Below are positions 25,875 through 34,121 of a DNA stretch of 64,000 nt, one piece after another. The stretch is from Paraburkholderia phenazinium (GTDB taxonomy: Bacteria; Pseudomonadota; Gammaproteobacteria; Burkholderiales; Burkholderiaceae). A model generated the notes under the pieces. That model ran no database searches. It was not told where the DNA came from and worked only from the letters and a program-made list of their open reading frames with translations. Position 1 is the first letter of the stretch. Every line of letters begins with the position of its first letter. A program made the position numbers and the translations under genes. Where the stretch lies: the NCBI RefSeq assembly GCF_900142845.1, contig NZ_FSRU01000001.1, positions 868,001-932,000 of the forward strand, in the 5' to 3' direction.

Positions 25875-27869
25875 ATGCAATTCGACAAGGCAGTACTGCA
25901 GATTTTCGCCAACTATTGCGTCGCGGCGGCGGAGAGCATGGCGTACACGCTGGTGCGCACCGCACACTCGACCTTCGTGAAAGAGACCGAGGACTTCTCG
26001 TGCGCGATCACGACGCCGGATGGACTCACGTTTGCGTCGCCGAAGACGTTGGGCGCGACCTGGTATGTCGGCCTCGACTACGGCCCGGTGATTGGCATGA
26101 TCGACCACTACGAGCCGGGCGACATCGGCATGACGAACGATGCGTACAGCGGTTTCGTCGCCACGCACACGCCGGACATCGTGCTGTGGAAGCCGGTGTT
26201 TTACGAAGGCGAGATTGTTTGCTTCGTGGGCGGCCACATCCACAACACCGACATGGGTGGCGCCGTGCCGGCTTCGTTGTCGCGCACGCTGACCGAAATC
26301 GAGCAGGAGGGCATCCGCTTTCCGCCCACCAAGATCGTGCGGGGCGGTGTGCTCGATGAAGAGCTGCTGCGCATCATGGCGGCCAATGTGCGTGTGCCGG
26401 ACCAGAATGTCGGCGATCTGCATGCGCAACTGGCGTCGCTGCATACCGGCGAGCGACGCGTGCTGGAGATCATCGAACGCTTTGGCATTGACGGCTTCAA
26501 GGCGGGCATGCAGGCGTTGCTCGATTACTCGGAGGAACAGGCGCGCACCATCATGCGCGGCATTCCCGACGGCGAGTACTTCTTCGCCGAGTATGCGGAT
26601 GAGGACTCGGTACGCGGCAAACCGATGCGCGTCGCGCTGACGCTGCGTATCCGCGATGGCAGTGTCGAGTTCGACTATACCGGCAGCGATCCGCAACTGC
26701 AGTCGTCGCTGAACATCCCCACGGGTGGCCGCGAACGTCATGCGCTCGCGCTGGTGGGCTTCGTCTATGTGCTGTACACGCTGAATCCGGAGATTCTGCT
26801 TAACAGCGGCATGCTGCGGGTGGCGCATTGCGTGCTGCCGGAGGGCACGGTTGTCAATGCGGAGCGGCCGGCGGCGGTCGGCATGCGCAGCCTCACCTGC
26901 AAGCTACTGCACCTGCTGACATTCGGCGCATTTTCGCGCGCGATTCCGGAGCGACTCGCGGCGTGCCCCGCCGGCGGCCTGTCGATTCTCAGCGTGAAGA
27001 CGATGGACCGGCAGGGCGGTACGGTGATGGCGTCGATCGGACCGATTGGCGGCGGCGCGGGGGGCATGTCATTCGACGACGGCGAGGACGGCTCCGGCGC
27101 AAACAATGCGTTTTTGCGCAATACGCCGGTGGAGATCAACGAGGCGGAGGTGCCGATTCGCATCACACGCTATGGCGTGGCACCAGGTTCGGGCGGCGCG
27201 GGCCAGTTTCGCGGCGGCCAGGGCCTGGTGATGGAGTTCAAGGTATTCGCACCGAACACGCTTGTGACGGCGCGCAACCGCGACCGCACGCATTTTGCTT
27301 CGTGGGGCGTGCGCGGCGGTCATGCGGGCGCGAATGCGCGCTTCACGAAGAACCCGGATACCGCGCATGCGGAGCAACTGGGCAACACAGACCTGGTGAT
27401 CTGCAATCCGGGGGACGTAATTCGCCTGGTTGGCGCAGGGGCTGGCGGTTACGGCAGACCGATTGATCGCGATGTCCAACGGGTATGCGACGACGTGCGA
27501 CGGGGTTATGTCACCGAGCAGGAAGCGCGCGAGGTCTATGCGGTGGCGATTGTCGACGGCGAGATCGACGCACGCGAAACGGCGGCGCTGCGCGAGCAGG
27601 CGCAGACGCTGGCGCGCGATATCGAAGTGTTGCCATTCGAGTTCGGACCATACCGCGAGGCCTTCGAAGCGAAGTGGACGCGCGAACGTTACGCGGCCCT
27701 CACGCGCATTTTGTCGGGCGTACCGGTGCAATGGCGCTATTTCATCAAGCACCGGATCTTCGATGCGCTGGACGCGCATGTTGAAACGGAAGGCGTGAAT
27801 GCCGAGGCGATCGACCTGATCTTTGCTGACCTCTGTGCATCGTGGCCCGAGTTGCGGCGCGCGAGTTGA
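25875..27869 (+). CDS. hyuB: Hydantoinase/oxoprolinase family protein, B subunit (HyuB-like)
   Basis: This is a B subunit of 664 residues. I use ATG 25875 (MQFDKAVLQIFANY), which follows GGAGCGGGG; a longer frame from 25845 would overlap hyuA by 17 bases. Signatures include ESMAYTLVRTAHSTFVKETE, DYSCAI-like DFSCAITTPDG, PGDIGMTNDAYSG, GHIHNTDMGGAVPAS and the Gly-rich GPIGGGAGGMSFDDGEDG. Together with the A subunit it forms an ATP-dependent amidohydrolase for cyclic amides. The C-terminal ~70 residues are helical and continue into a region not typical of the shortest homologues. Confidence 0.9.
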   Translation: MQFDKAVLQIFANYCVAAAESMAYTLVRTAHSTFVKETEDFSCAITTPDGLTFASPKTLGATWYVGLDYGPVIGMIDHYEPGDIGMTNDAYSGFVATHTPDIVLWKPVFYEGEIVCFVGGHIHNTDMGGAVPASLSRTLTEIEQEGIRFPPTKIVRGGVLDEELLRIMAANVRVPDQNVGDLHAQLASLHTGERRVLEIIERFGIDGFKAGMQALLDYSEEQARTIMRGIPDGEYFFAEYADEDSVRGKPMRVALTLRIRDGSVEFDYTGSDPQLQSSLNIPTGGRERHALALVGFVYVLYTLNPEILLNSGMLRVAHCVLPEGTVVNAERPAAVGMRSLTCKLLHLLTFGAFSRAIPERLAACPAGGLSILSVKTMDRQGGTVMASIGPIGGGAGGMSFDDGEDGSGANNAFLRNTPVEINEAEVPIRITRYGVAPGSGGAGQFRGGQGLVMEFKVFAPNTLVTARNRDRTHFASWGVRGGHAGANARFTKNPDTAHAEQLGNTDLVICNPGDVIRLVGAGAGGYGRPIDRDVQRVCDDVRRGYVTEQEAREVYAVAIVDGEIDARETAALREQAQTLARDIEVLPFEFGPYREAFEAKWTRERYAALTRILSGVPVQWRYFIKHRIFDALDAHVETEGVNAEAIDLIFADLCASWPELRRAS

Positions 27870-27934
27870 GGGGGAGTCGAGAGAGTGGGCCGTCAGCAGA
27901 ACAAAATTCGTACTACTTCAAAGAGAGTCAGTTG

Positions 27935-28318
27935 ATGTCACAAAGCATTTCCACGCATGCTGTACAGAGCGAGTGTTTTAACGAACCGCAGGGCGAGGGC
28001 ACGTTGCTGTCGTTGAGTCCTGAGCGGCTACTGCGCGGTCAACCCGAGCGCCGGGACTGGCCGGTATTCGAGCGTGCCGATGGCAAGGTCAGCACGGGTA
28101 TCTGGAGCGGCACGGCGGGCGCATGGCGGATCGACTTCCCGGAGGGGCAGTTCGAATTTTTCCACGTGTTGTCGGGAATCGGCGCAATCGTGCCGGACGA
28201 GGGCGAGCGCAAACCGTTTGGGCCGGGCGACGCGGTGATGGTGCCGGAGGGCTTTCGGGGCGTGTTTGAAGTGACGGAGAAGGTCACGAAGCAGTATATG
28301 TTTGTGCAGAATATCTGA
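27935..28318 (+). CDS. Cupin-domain protein (DUF861 / ureidoglycine aminohydrolase-like cupin)
   Basis: This is a 127-residue single-domain cupin. The barrel is visible as STGIWSGTAGAWRIDFPEGQ, FEFFHVLSGIGAIVPDEGE and KPFGPGDAVMVPEGFRGVFE, followed by VTEKVTKQYMFV. The first motif has the pattern E-x3-H (EFFHV) but the usual HxH is missing, as in the DUF861 group, where metal binding is often reduced. ATG 27935 is chosen as the only good start. It follows hyuB by 65 bases and so probably belongs to the hydantoinase pathway, as a sensor, isomerase or small aminohydrolase. Confidence 0.82.
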   Translation: MSQSISTHAVQSECFNEPQGEGTLLSLSPERLLRGQPERRDWPVFERADGKVSTGIWSGTAGAWRIDFPEGQFEFFHVLSGIGAIVPDEGERKPFGPGDAVMVPEGFRGVFEVTEKVTKQYMFVQNI

Positions 28319-28380
28319 GCGCGGGCCGACATGAAGTAGAAGCAGCCTGTGATGGCGTTGCGTGCGCGCGGCATTCGATC

Positions 28381-28941
28381 ATGAGCGATTCGCCTCAGGG
28401 AACACAGCTAATACGAGATGCTGTAGCGGTTATATTAGCTCTCCCTGAATCAATGCCTGTCGCCCCGGTTGGCGACCCGTTTCCCATGACCTATCACGCC
28501 GTCACAGTCACGTTTGAAAACATTGGAGGAGTCGTTATCCAAAGAGACAGAAACGGTGCTGCAAGGACATCGTTCAATGTCACCGTCGCGGGCAAACGTC
28601 AGTACGCGGTACAGATGCGCGGTGAACCACGGCTTGAAAACGGCATGGTCGTGACTGCGGTATTGCGTGACACGGACAACTGGCAAACGTTGGTGGGCTG
28701 GCTGAATCACGCGACGGGCGAGATTTGCGGTATCGATTCGCCAGCGAGGTCTTTCACGTCATTCGTGATTGCTCTTCTGATATCGGTTCTCCTTTCTATC
28801 AGATGGTTGGGCGAAGCTGTTGGGGAAAAACACGGTGCCACCGGCCCTGTCATCTGGATTCTCGCGGTGATGGTCATCGACGCGTGGTTGCTATTCTCCT
28901 GGCGGAAGTCGGCGACGGTGTACAAACTTCTGAAACCCTAG
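28381..28941 (+). CDS. Membrane-anchored protein of unknown function
   Basis: This is a 186-residue protein with a soluble N-terminal domain of about 120 residues, probably beta-rich (MTYHAVTVTFENIGGVVIQ, FNVTVAGKRQYAVQMRGE), and two C-terminal membrane helices (SFTSFVIALLISVLLSIRWL and VIWILAVMVIDAWLLFSWRK). No family is recognised. It sits at the left boundary of a lower-GC patch and converges with the three-gene minus-strand operon at 29002-30594, so it may have arrived with it. The ATG at 28381 has no strong ribosome site. Confidence 0.62.
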   Translation: MSDSPQGTQLIRDAVAVILALPESMPVAPVGDPFPMTYHAVTVTFENIGGVVIQRDRNGAARTSFNVTVAGKRQYAVQMRGEPRLENGMVVTAVLRDTDNWQTLVGWLNHATGEICGIDSPARSFTSFVIALLISVLLSIRWLGEAVGEKHGATGPVIWILAVMVIDAWLLFSWRKSATVYKLLKP

Positions 28942-28945
28942 GAGA

Positions 28946-28968
28946 GATGCCCACACGAAGCGGGCGTC
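28946..28968. terminator. Weak hairpin between convergent genes
   Basis: GATGCCC at 28946-28952 and GGGCGTC at 28962-28968 form a seven-pair stem with one G-T pair. It lies just past the stop of the gene ending at 28941 and 34 bases before the end of the opposing gene. No long T tract follows on either strand, so function as a terminator is uncertain. Confidence 0.3.
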
Positions 28969-29001
28969 ACTCTTCATCTTTCATCTGTGCGGATCTGCGA
29001 C

Positions 29002-29391
29002 CTATATGCTGCGTCCGACAGTCGCTGTGTCGACCCAATCTCTTGCTGCTTTGCGCCGCAGGATCAGCACTGCACCGAGGCGTAACCACACGCAAAGCGC
29101 AATCAGCGCGATAGCCCATAGTCCCAATGCGTGCAGATATGGGCCGCCGGATAGGGTCCACACAAGGCTGAAGGCTGCAATCCACTTAAGAAGATCAAAG
29201 GCCCATCTTCTGCGCTTCAAGCCATATGCGAGTGCCAGGGGATTGGCCGCAAGACTCGCTATCACGGCCATCCATCCCACCCCCGTGACAGACCAGGAAA
29301 GGAGTAAAGCGGCTTCGACTGAGGCCTCACACAGGAAGGCAAGAAAGAACCCGATAAGTGAAGTCTGGATACAACGCGGCATTGCTGTCAT
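29002..29391 (-). CDS. Small multi-pass membrane protein, third gene of the 29-30.6 kb operon
   Basis: This is a 129-residue, very hydrophobic protein with about four membrane segments: SLIGFFLAFLCEASVEAALL, GWMAVIASLAANPLALAYGL, FDLLKWIAAFSLVWTLSG and LGLWAIALIALCVWLRLGAV. The tail RRKAARDWVDTATVGRSI is basic and probably cytoplasmic. Its start codon is two bases after the upstream stop, so translation is coupled to the 249-residue gene. Size, topology and position resemble immunity proteins of membrane-active toxins, but this is inference and no homologous family is recognised. Confidence 0.6.
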   Translation of the reverse strand: MTAMPRCIQTSLIGFFLAFLCEASVEAALLLSWSVTGVGWMAVIASLAANPLALAYGLKRRRWAFDLLKWIAAFSLVWTLSGGPYLHALGLWAIALIALCVWLRLGAVLILRRKAARDWVDTATVGRSI

Positions 29392-29393
29392 GG

Positions 29394-30143
29394 TTATCTA
29401 ACCATCTCTGTCTTGCAGTAAGGCAACCAGACATCAAGATCGGTAGTTGGTTGAGCCAGAGATCGACAATAGGCTTCCTTGTACTGATCCTCATTAATGG
29501 GTGTGTAACTGCCCGGAACCGGTGTTGCAAGGGGCACCAAGGATGCACCCGTAACGCCCTTGTCGCTCAAACAAACGAATAACGAGTTGGTGCCCATGAT
29601 TTCGTCGTAGGTGGCAAGTGTATATCCTGTGTATGTCGACGGGGCTGACCAATAGAGCGACGAACTGGCAACAGAGGCTGGGTTCGATACCTGCAAAAAA
29701 TTGGACATGTAGTTACCCAGCCAAATCCTGGCGGCGCTCATATACGGCTGAAAATTGGCTTGGAGGTCAGCGGCCAAGGCGACTGCACCAATTGCTGCTG
29801 CTGCGCCCGGACCAATTTCCGCCCATACGAGCAGTGTGATAGCAACCGTTCCGGCCGCACTTACTAGGGTTAGTACGTCGCCTGGTTGGACCTTTTTGTT
29901 TGGGTCCTGCCAGTCCGTCACAATTCGCATCAGAGCAGACGTCGCGACCAATCCATTTGTCATGATGCGTATCGGTTGCAACATGGGAGAGACATTTGAT
30001 ACAGCAGCCACCAGATTTGAGCCATTCTGAAAAAGCGATAGCGCGTCATTTGGGCTAGTTGCCGCAGATTGAATCGCCTGAAACGTACTCATCGAGTTGG
30101 ACCCGGACTCGATGACGTGAAAAATCAATTCGACCTTAGCCAT
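29394..30143 (-). CDS. Protein of unknown function with long hydrophobic Ala/Gly-rich hairpin
   Basis: This is a 249-residue protein starting MAKVELIFHVIESGSNSM. ATG 30143 is one base after the upstream stop. The first 75 residues are amphipathic helical and Ser/Asn/Gln-rich. A hydrophobic stretch follows at about residues 88-123 (GDVLTLVSAAGTVAITLLVW then GPGAAAAIGAVALAADL), broken by E-I-G-P-G, which could form a helical hairpin in a membrane. The C-terminal third (DLDVWLPYCKTEMVR) is polar with a few Cys. No signal peptide and no known domain are seen. It lies between a Tat-signal protein and a small membrane protein in a tight operon of lower GC content. Confidence 0.6.
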   Translation of the reverse strand: MAKVELIFHVIESGSNSMSTFQAIQSAATSPNDALSLFQNGSNLVAAVSNVSPMLQPIRIMTNGLVATSALMRIVTDWQDPNKKVQPGDVLTLVSAAGTVAITLLVWAEIGPGAAAAIGAVALAADLQANFQPYMSAARIWLGNYMSNFLQVSNPASVASSSLYWSAPSTYTGYTLATYDEIMGTNSLFVCLSDKGVTGASLVPLATPVPGSYTPINEDQYKEAYCRSLAQPTTDLDVWLPYCKTEMVR

Positions 30144-30144
30144 T

Positions 30145-30594
30145 TCATTCAGCCTTTGATTCTGTATTCCATGGGGCAATCGAGTTCACAACCGAACTCA
30201 CCGACGGTGCAACTGACGGATTAGAGTCGATCACATAGCGGTAATAGAGTTGCGTGTTTCTTGCTTTGGGGGTGTACACGGGCTGGGCAATAAATGATTT
30301 CGCTTGCGTAAGCGTTACTGGGAGAACGTCAACGATCTGTGAAAAGCTTCTGTCTGTCGCAATCTGGAGGTTCGCCTTAATATCGTGGCTCGAATCATCT
30401 GGGTTGATAATGCGCACCCAGAAGACCCATGTTCCATCTTCACGTTTCAACGCAGTCGCGCCATTTGTCAGCGCGTAGCCATGCAACGAAGTAACAGGAT
30501 GTTGAGGGGTTCTTGGTGTCGCGATTGCGATTTGAGACGCGATGCCAACAAGGGAGAACGCGCTGCTTCGCAAGAATGCTCGTCTGGTATTCAT
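30145..30594 (-). CDS. Tat-exported small protein with an Ig/fibronectin-like domain
   Basis: This is a 149-residue protein. The N-terminus MNTRRAFLRSSAFSLVGIAS is a clear twin-arginine signal (RRAFLR) with cleavage near ATPR or after the hydrophobic core. The mature part of about 115 residues has the strand pattern of an Ig-like or PhoD N-terminal-like domain: DGTWVFWVRIINPDD, DIKANLQIATDRSFSQIV, TQLYYRYVID. There is no catalytic domain. It is the first gene of the compact operon running down to 29002. The chosen start matches the Tat motif; a longer frame from 30630 adds only a basic leader. Confidence 0.62.
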   Translation of the reverse strand: MNTRRAFLRSSAFSLVGIASQIAIATPRTPQHPVTSLHGYALTNGATALKREDGTWVFWVRIINPDDSSHDIKANLQIATDRSFSQIVDVLPVTLTQAKSFIAQPVYTPKARNTQLYYRYVIDSNPSVAPSVSSVVNSIAPWNTESKAE

Positions 30595-30705
30595 CGTTAT
30601 TTTGGACTGAGTGGCTTTCGCCGTTAGCAAATGTAGTACTCACTGCATTGGCGAACTTATCACCCTCATGGAAGCACCAGGCATCAGAGAACTCCGAAAA
30701 CTGGC

Positions 30706-30733
30706 AAAAAAAGAGGCGCGATTGCTCGCGCCT
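30706..30733 (-). terminator. Rho-independent terminator after the aspartoacylase-like gene
   Basis: Read on the minus strand, AGGCGCG pairs with CGCGCCT around loop AGCAAT and is followed by TCTTTTTTT. It lies about 125 bases past the stop at 30859 and would end the minus-strand operon that begins with the aldehyde dehydrogenase gene. Confidence 0.78.
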
Positions 30734-30858
30734 TTCTCCTTGCTGCGGCTCAGTGGCCGCGATGATTTGCTATCGCTGCACAGTCACGGTCAACGCCCGA
30801 GGAAAACAACCAGGGCGCGCGCAAGGCAGACCAAAAAACCTAACCCGGCCACATATCC

Positions 30859-31845
30859 CTACAGCAACTGCCCAAGCCGAACCACGGTCACCCCTGGTCT
30901 AAGCTGACGCAACGACGGCATCACCAGCACGCAATTGTCATAGGGCGTAACAACAGCCTCACCTTCATTCCAGCCAATAACAGTCCCTGCTTTAGCAAAC
31001 GTTTCCAGACCGGTAAACGCATCGGCAAACCGAAAATCGAAACTCTTGGCGACAACCGGCTGCGTAACCCGAATCACGCGCATCGCATCGGGCTTAGGCG
31101 AGAACCAATCAGCCGGAAGATCACCAACATCAAGCGCACCAGCGAGCACGAGAAACCGCGCAGTACAGTCCTTCGCCACAACAACAGCCGACGGCTCCCA
31201 ATGCTGCCCACACTCCACGAGCAGCGCATTCCGCGAGCTAAGCGGATCACCAAATCCTTCATAGTCCCGCATGCGCCGCCCTTCCGGATGCCCTTCATCA
31301 CTGATGACAGTACCCGGAGCCCCCAAAGCGCGAGCGAGTTCAATCCCCTTGTCCAGCGGACCCGAAACGATCAGCGGGGCGCTGCGCTCATGCATGGAAT
31401 GCAGATCAAGCAGGAAATCCACAGTATCGATCACCGGACGTAGAGCGCGAGCCCGCCTAAGCTCGCTGGAATCGACGCTAGCGTCATCAAGCTTAGCCGC
31501 GGTCCAAACGCGATTAAAATCCTGATCGACAAAGCGCGACGCATCCGGCTTCGCCGCATCAAAGCTCAGGTAAGCGTCGACATTGGAGAAGCCAAGCGTG
31601 AGCTTGCCACGCCGCGGCTTGACACCCAGATCGAGCAACGCCTTAACCGCAATAGCGCCGCACACTTCATTGCCGTGCGTGAGCGCGTTGATCATCACAT
31701 GAGGGCCGTCCACACCGCTGTCAAACGTGTAGACATACGGAATACCGGTGTTACCAGCGGCATAAGGGCTGAGGTCGGGGAATTCGACGTCGACCGGGTA
31801 GGCATGGTCCTGCTGCGGGGAAGGGGTTGTCATGAGCGTGTCCAT
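30859..31845 (-). CDS. Succinylglutamate desuccinylase/aspartoacylase-family zinc hydrolase
   Basis: This is a zinc-dependent deacylase of about 328 residues. The zinc motif HGNE is at residues 57-60, with the third-ligand region LLDLHSMHERSAPLI and the catalytic Glu region LLVECGQHWE downstream; a C-terminal beta domain (VAKSFDFRFADAF, GTVIGWNEGEAVV) follows as in AstE/AspA relatives. It would cleave an N-acyl amino acid or similar amide in the cytoplasm. ATG 31845 is used; ATG 31833 is also possible and neither has a clear ribosome site. It follows the succinate-semialdehyde dehydrogenase gene by 34 bases, so the hydrolysed product probably enters the same pathway. Confidence 0.84.
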   Translation of the reverse strand: MDTLMTTPSPQQDHAYPVDVEFPDLSPYAAGNTGIPYVYTFDSGVDGPHVMINALTHGNEVCGAIAVKALLDLGVKPRRGKLTLGFSNVDAYLSFDAAKPDASRFVDQDFNRVWTAAKLDDASVDSSELRRARALRPVIDTVDFLLDLHSMHERSAPLIVSGPLDKGIELARALGAPGTVISDEGHPEGRRMRDYEGFGDPLSSRNALLVECGQHWEPSAVVVAKDCTARFLVLAGALDVGDLPADWFSPKPDAMRVIRVTQPVVAKSFDFRFADAFTGLETFAKAGTVIGWNEGEAVVTPYDNCVLVMPSLRQLRPGVTVVRLGQLL

Positions 31846-31879
31846 TCGCAGTCGATAAGAAAGTGGCCTTCGCCGAAGC

Positions 31880-33361
31880 TCAAACCAGGCCACCCTGGCA
31901 AAGATATTTGATGTGCTGGTAATCGTCGAGCCCATAGCGCGACCCTTCGCGACCATAACCCGATTCTTTCACACCGCCGAACGGCGCCGCCTCGCTGGCG
32001 ACGGCACCCTCGTTGATGCCGATCACGCCGCTTTCGAGTCGGCCGGCGACGCGCCAGATCCGGCGCACATCGTTCGAATAGAAGTATGCCGCGAGTCCGA
32101 ACGGCGTGTCATTCGCTTCGCGCAGCACATCGGCGTCGCTTTCGAAGCGGAACAACGGCGCGACCGGGCCGAAGGTTTCCTCATGGAACAGGGCCATGTC
32201 GCGGTTGGCGTCGCCCAGAACAGTGGGTGCGTAGTAATACGGACCGTCGAGACCGTCACCTTGCAGACGACGCCCGCCGGTCAGCACCACAGCGCCATGT
32301 GCTAGAGCGTCCTGTACGTGACGCTCGATCTTGTCGACAGCACGCGCATTGATCATGGGGCCGATCTGCGAATCGTCGCGCGTGGCAGGGCCCACCCGCA
32401 GCGCCGAGACCCGCTCAACCAGCTTGCGCGCGAACGCATCGTACACGCTGTTCTGCACGTAGATCCGATTCGGGCACACGCAGGTCTGGCCACCGTTACG
32501 AAACTTCGACGCCATCAAACCGTCGACCGCAGCGTCGAGATCCGCGTCGTCGAAGATGATAAACGGCGCGTTGCCGCCCAGTTCCAGCGAGAGCTTCTTG
32601 AGCGTGCCGGCGGACTCGCGCGCCAGATGCTTGCCGACCGGCGTCGAACCGGTAAACGTGATCTTGCGTACACGCGAATCGGCCAGCCAGTTCGAGACGG
32701 TGGCGGGCGTGTGCTCGCGCGAGGCGCTCACCACATTCAGCACGCCAGCAGGCAGCCCCGCTTCCTCAGCCAGCCGCGCGAGGGCGAGCGCCGTGAGCGG
32801 CGTGTCCTCCGCGGGTTTGGCGACCACGGTACAGCCTGCGGCCAGCGCTGGCGCAATTTTGCGGGCGATCATCGCCAGCGGGAAATTCCACGGCGTGATG
32901 GCAGCGACCACGCCGACCGGCTCCTTCACCGCCATCATCCGCTTGCCGGGCATCAAGGCGGGGAGCATGTCGCCGTAGCTGCGCACGGCTTCTTCCGCGA
33001 ACCATTCCACATACGACGCGCCATACGCCACTTCGCCGCGCGCCTCGGCCAGCGGCTTGCCCTGCTCGCGCGAGATGATGCGCGCCAGGTCCTCGGTATT
33101 GGCGACGATCGCCGCATGCCAGCGCTTGAGGAATTGCGCGCGTTCGCGGGCCGTGCGCTCGCGCCAGCCGTCGAACGCGGCGTGGGCGGCATCGGTGGCG
33201 GCCCGGGCGTCGGCTTCGCTGCTGTCCGGCACGCTCGTAAACTCGACGCCGGAGGCCGGATCGCTGACGGGGTAGCGGGCGCCGTCGACGGCATCGCGCC
33301 ACTCACCGGCGATGAAGTTGTGTGTGCGAGAGAGTTCGGGACGCTTTAAGGTGAGTGGCAT
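31880..33361 (-). CDS. gabD: NAD(P)-dependent succinate-semialdehyde dehydrogenase
   Basis: This is a 493-residue aldehyde dehydrogenase. Key parts are TPWNFPLAMIARKIAPALAA and KPAEDTPLTALALARLAEEA (cofactor binding), FTGSTPVGKHL, LELGGNAPFIIFDDADLD with the general-base Glu, and GGQTCVCPNRIYV with catalytic Cys294. The spacing of two Cys around Val in CVC, and the C-terminal GINEGAVASEAAPFGGVKESG, are typical of GabD. It oxidises succinate semialdehyde (or glutarate semialdehyde) to the dicarboxylate. Homologues fit a start at 33361, although the frame continues upstream. It sits with a class III aminotransferase and an Lrp regulator, so degradation of GABA or a related omega-amino acid is the likely role. 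Confidence 0.92.
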   Translation of the reverse strand: MPLTLKRPELSRTHNFIAGEWRDAVDGARYPVSDPASGVEFTSVPDSSEADARAATDAAHAAFDGWRERTARERAQFLKRWHAAIVANTEDLARIISREQGKPLAEARGEVAYGASYVEWFAEEAVRSYGDMLPALMPGKRMMAVKEPVGVVAAITPWNFPLAMIARKIAPALAAGCTVVAKPAEDTPLTALALARLAEEAGLPAGVLNVVSASREHTPATVSNWLADSRVRKITFTGSTPVGKHLARESAGTLKKLSLELGGNAPFIIFDDADLDAAVDGLMASKFRNGGQTCVCPNRIYVQNSVYDAFARKLVERVSALRVGPATRDDSQIGPMINARAVDKIERHVQDALAHGAVVLTGGRRLQGDGLDGPYYYAPTVLGDANRDMALFHEETFGPVAPLFRFESDADVLREANDTPFGLAAYFYSNDVRRIWRVAGRLESGVIGINEGAVASEAAPFGGVKESGYGREGSRYGLDDYQHIKYLCQGGLV

Positions 33362-33456
33362 GACGACCGCCGGAAGGGGAGTTAAGGATAACGAAAGGAT
33401 AGGTTGATGCCCTGAACCCGGCGCGGTCGACACAGACCCCCGCAAGGCTACGCCGC

Positions 33457-33960
33457 TCAGTCTGTCAACGGAAACAGGCTCTCAATCGGGTAATGATTCT
33501 TCACGAACGGCGACTTGATCACGACATAGCTGAAGTACTTCTCAATGCCGATATTGCGTTCCAGCAGATCTTCCATCACGGTCTGGTAATGCACGACGCT
33601 GCGCGTGACGAACTTGAGCAGATAGTCGTAGCCGCCGCTCACGAGATGGCACTCGGCGATTTCGTCGACGGTGCGAATGCTGGCCTCGAACTTGGCGAAA
33701 TCCTCGCGGCGATGATCCTGCAAGGTCACTTCGGTAAACACGAGCTGGATGTCGCCGAGTTTGTTCAACTGCAGATGCGCGCCATAGCCCGCGATATAGC
33801 CCGCCTTCTCGAGTCGCTTCACGCGAATCAGGCAGGGACTAGGCGACAGGCCGACCGCGTCCGCGAGGTCGACATTGGTAATGCGGCCCTTCTTTTGGAG
33901 CTGGGACAGGATGCGCAGATCGATGCGGTCCAGCTTCATTGAACTAGCATTGGTTGACAC
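33457..33960 (-). CDS. Lrp/AsnC-family transcriptional regulator
   Basis: This is a 167-residue regulator with a GTG start at 33960. An alternative ATG seven codons in begins at MKLDRIDLRILSQLQ. The winged helix occupies about residues 10-70 (GRITNVDLADAVGLSPSPCL, IRVKRLEKAGYIAGYGAHL), and the RAM/ligand domain follows (VLTEVTLQ-like VFTEVTLQDHRREDF, AECHLVSGGYDYLLKFVTRS). Lrp-type proteins form octamers and respond to amino acids. It lies on the same strand between the aminotransferase and the semialdehyde dehydrogenase, and probably controls both. Confidence 0.92.
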   Translation of the reverse strand: MSTNASSMKLDRIDLRILSQLQKKGRITNVDLADAVGLSPSPCLIRVKRLEKAGYIAGYGAHLQLNKLGDIQLVFTEVTLQDHRREDFAKFEASIRTVDEIAECHLVSGGYDYLLKFVTRSVVHYQTVMEDLLERNIGIEKYFSYVVIKSPFVKNHYPIESLFPLTD

Positions 33961-34094
33961 GGAGGCGATGACCTATGGAAGCGCAGTGACGGGACTATCG
34001 TAGCACGCCCCGTCACGGAAAAATTTCACGGCAAACCCTTACGCAGCAAGCCTTTCGGCGGGTTACACGGCGCGCTGCAAGGCCGTTGGGCGAG

Positions 34095-34115
34095 GCCCGG
34101 GGCAAAATCCCGGGC
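34095..34115. other. Perfect short hairpin after the class III aminotransferase gene
   Basis: GCCCGGG at 34095-34101 and CCCGGGC at 34109-34115 form seven perfect pairs around a seven-base loop, seven bases beyond the end of the aminotransferase gene. No T tract follows on the minus strand, so it may stabilise the mRNA end rather than terminate by itself. Confidence 0.35.
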
Positions 34116-34121
34116 ACTGCT

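Noticed and set aside
24578..25912. 444-codon minus-strand frame
   Set aside because: It is antisense to hyuA and very rich in Arg and His, as antisense frames in this DNA usually are.
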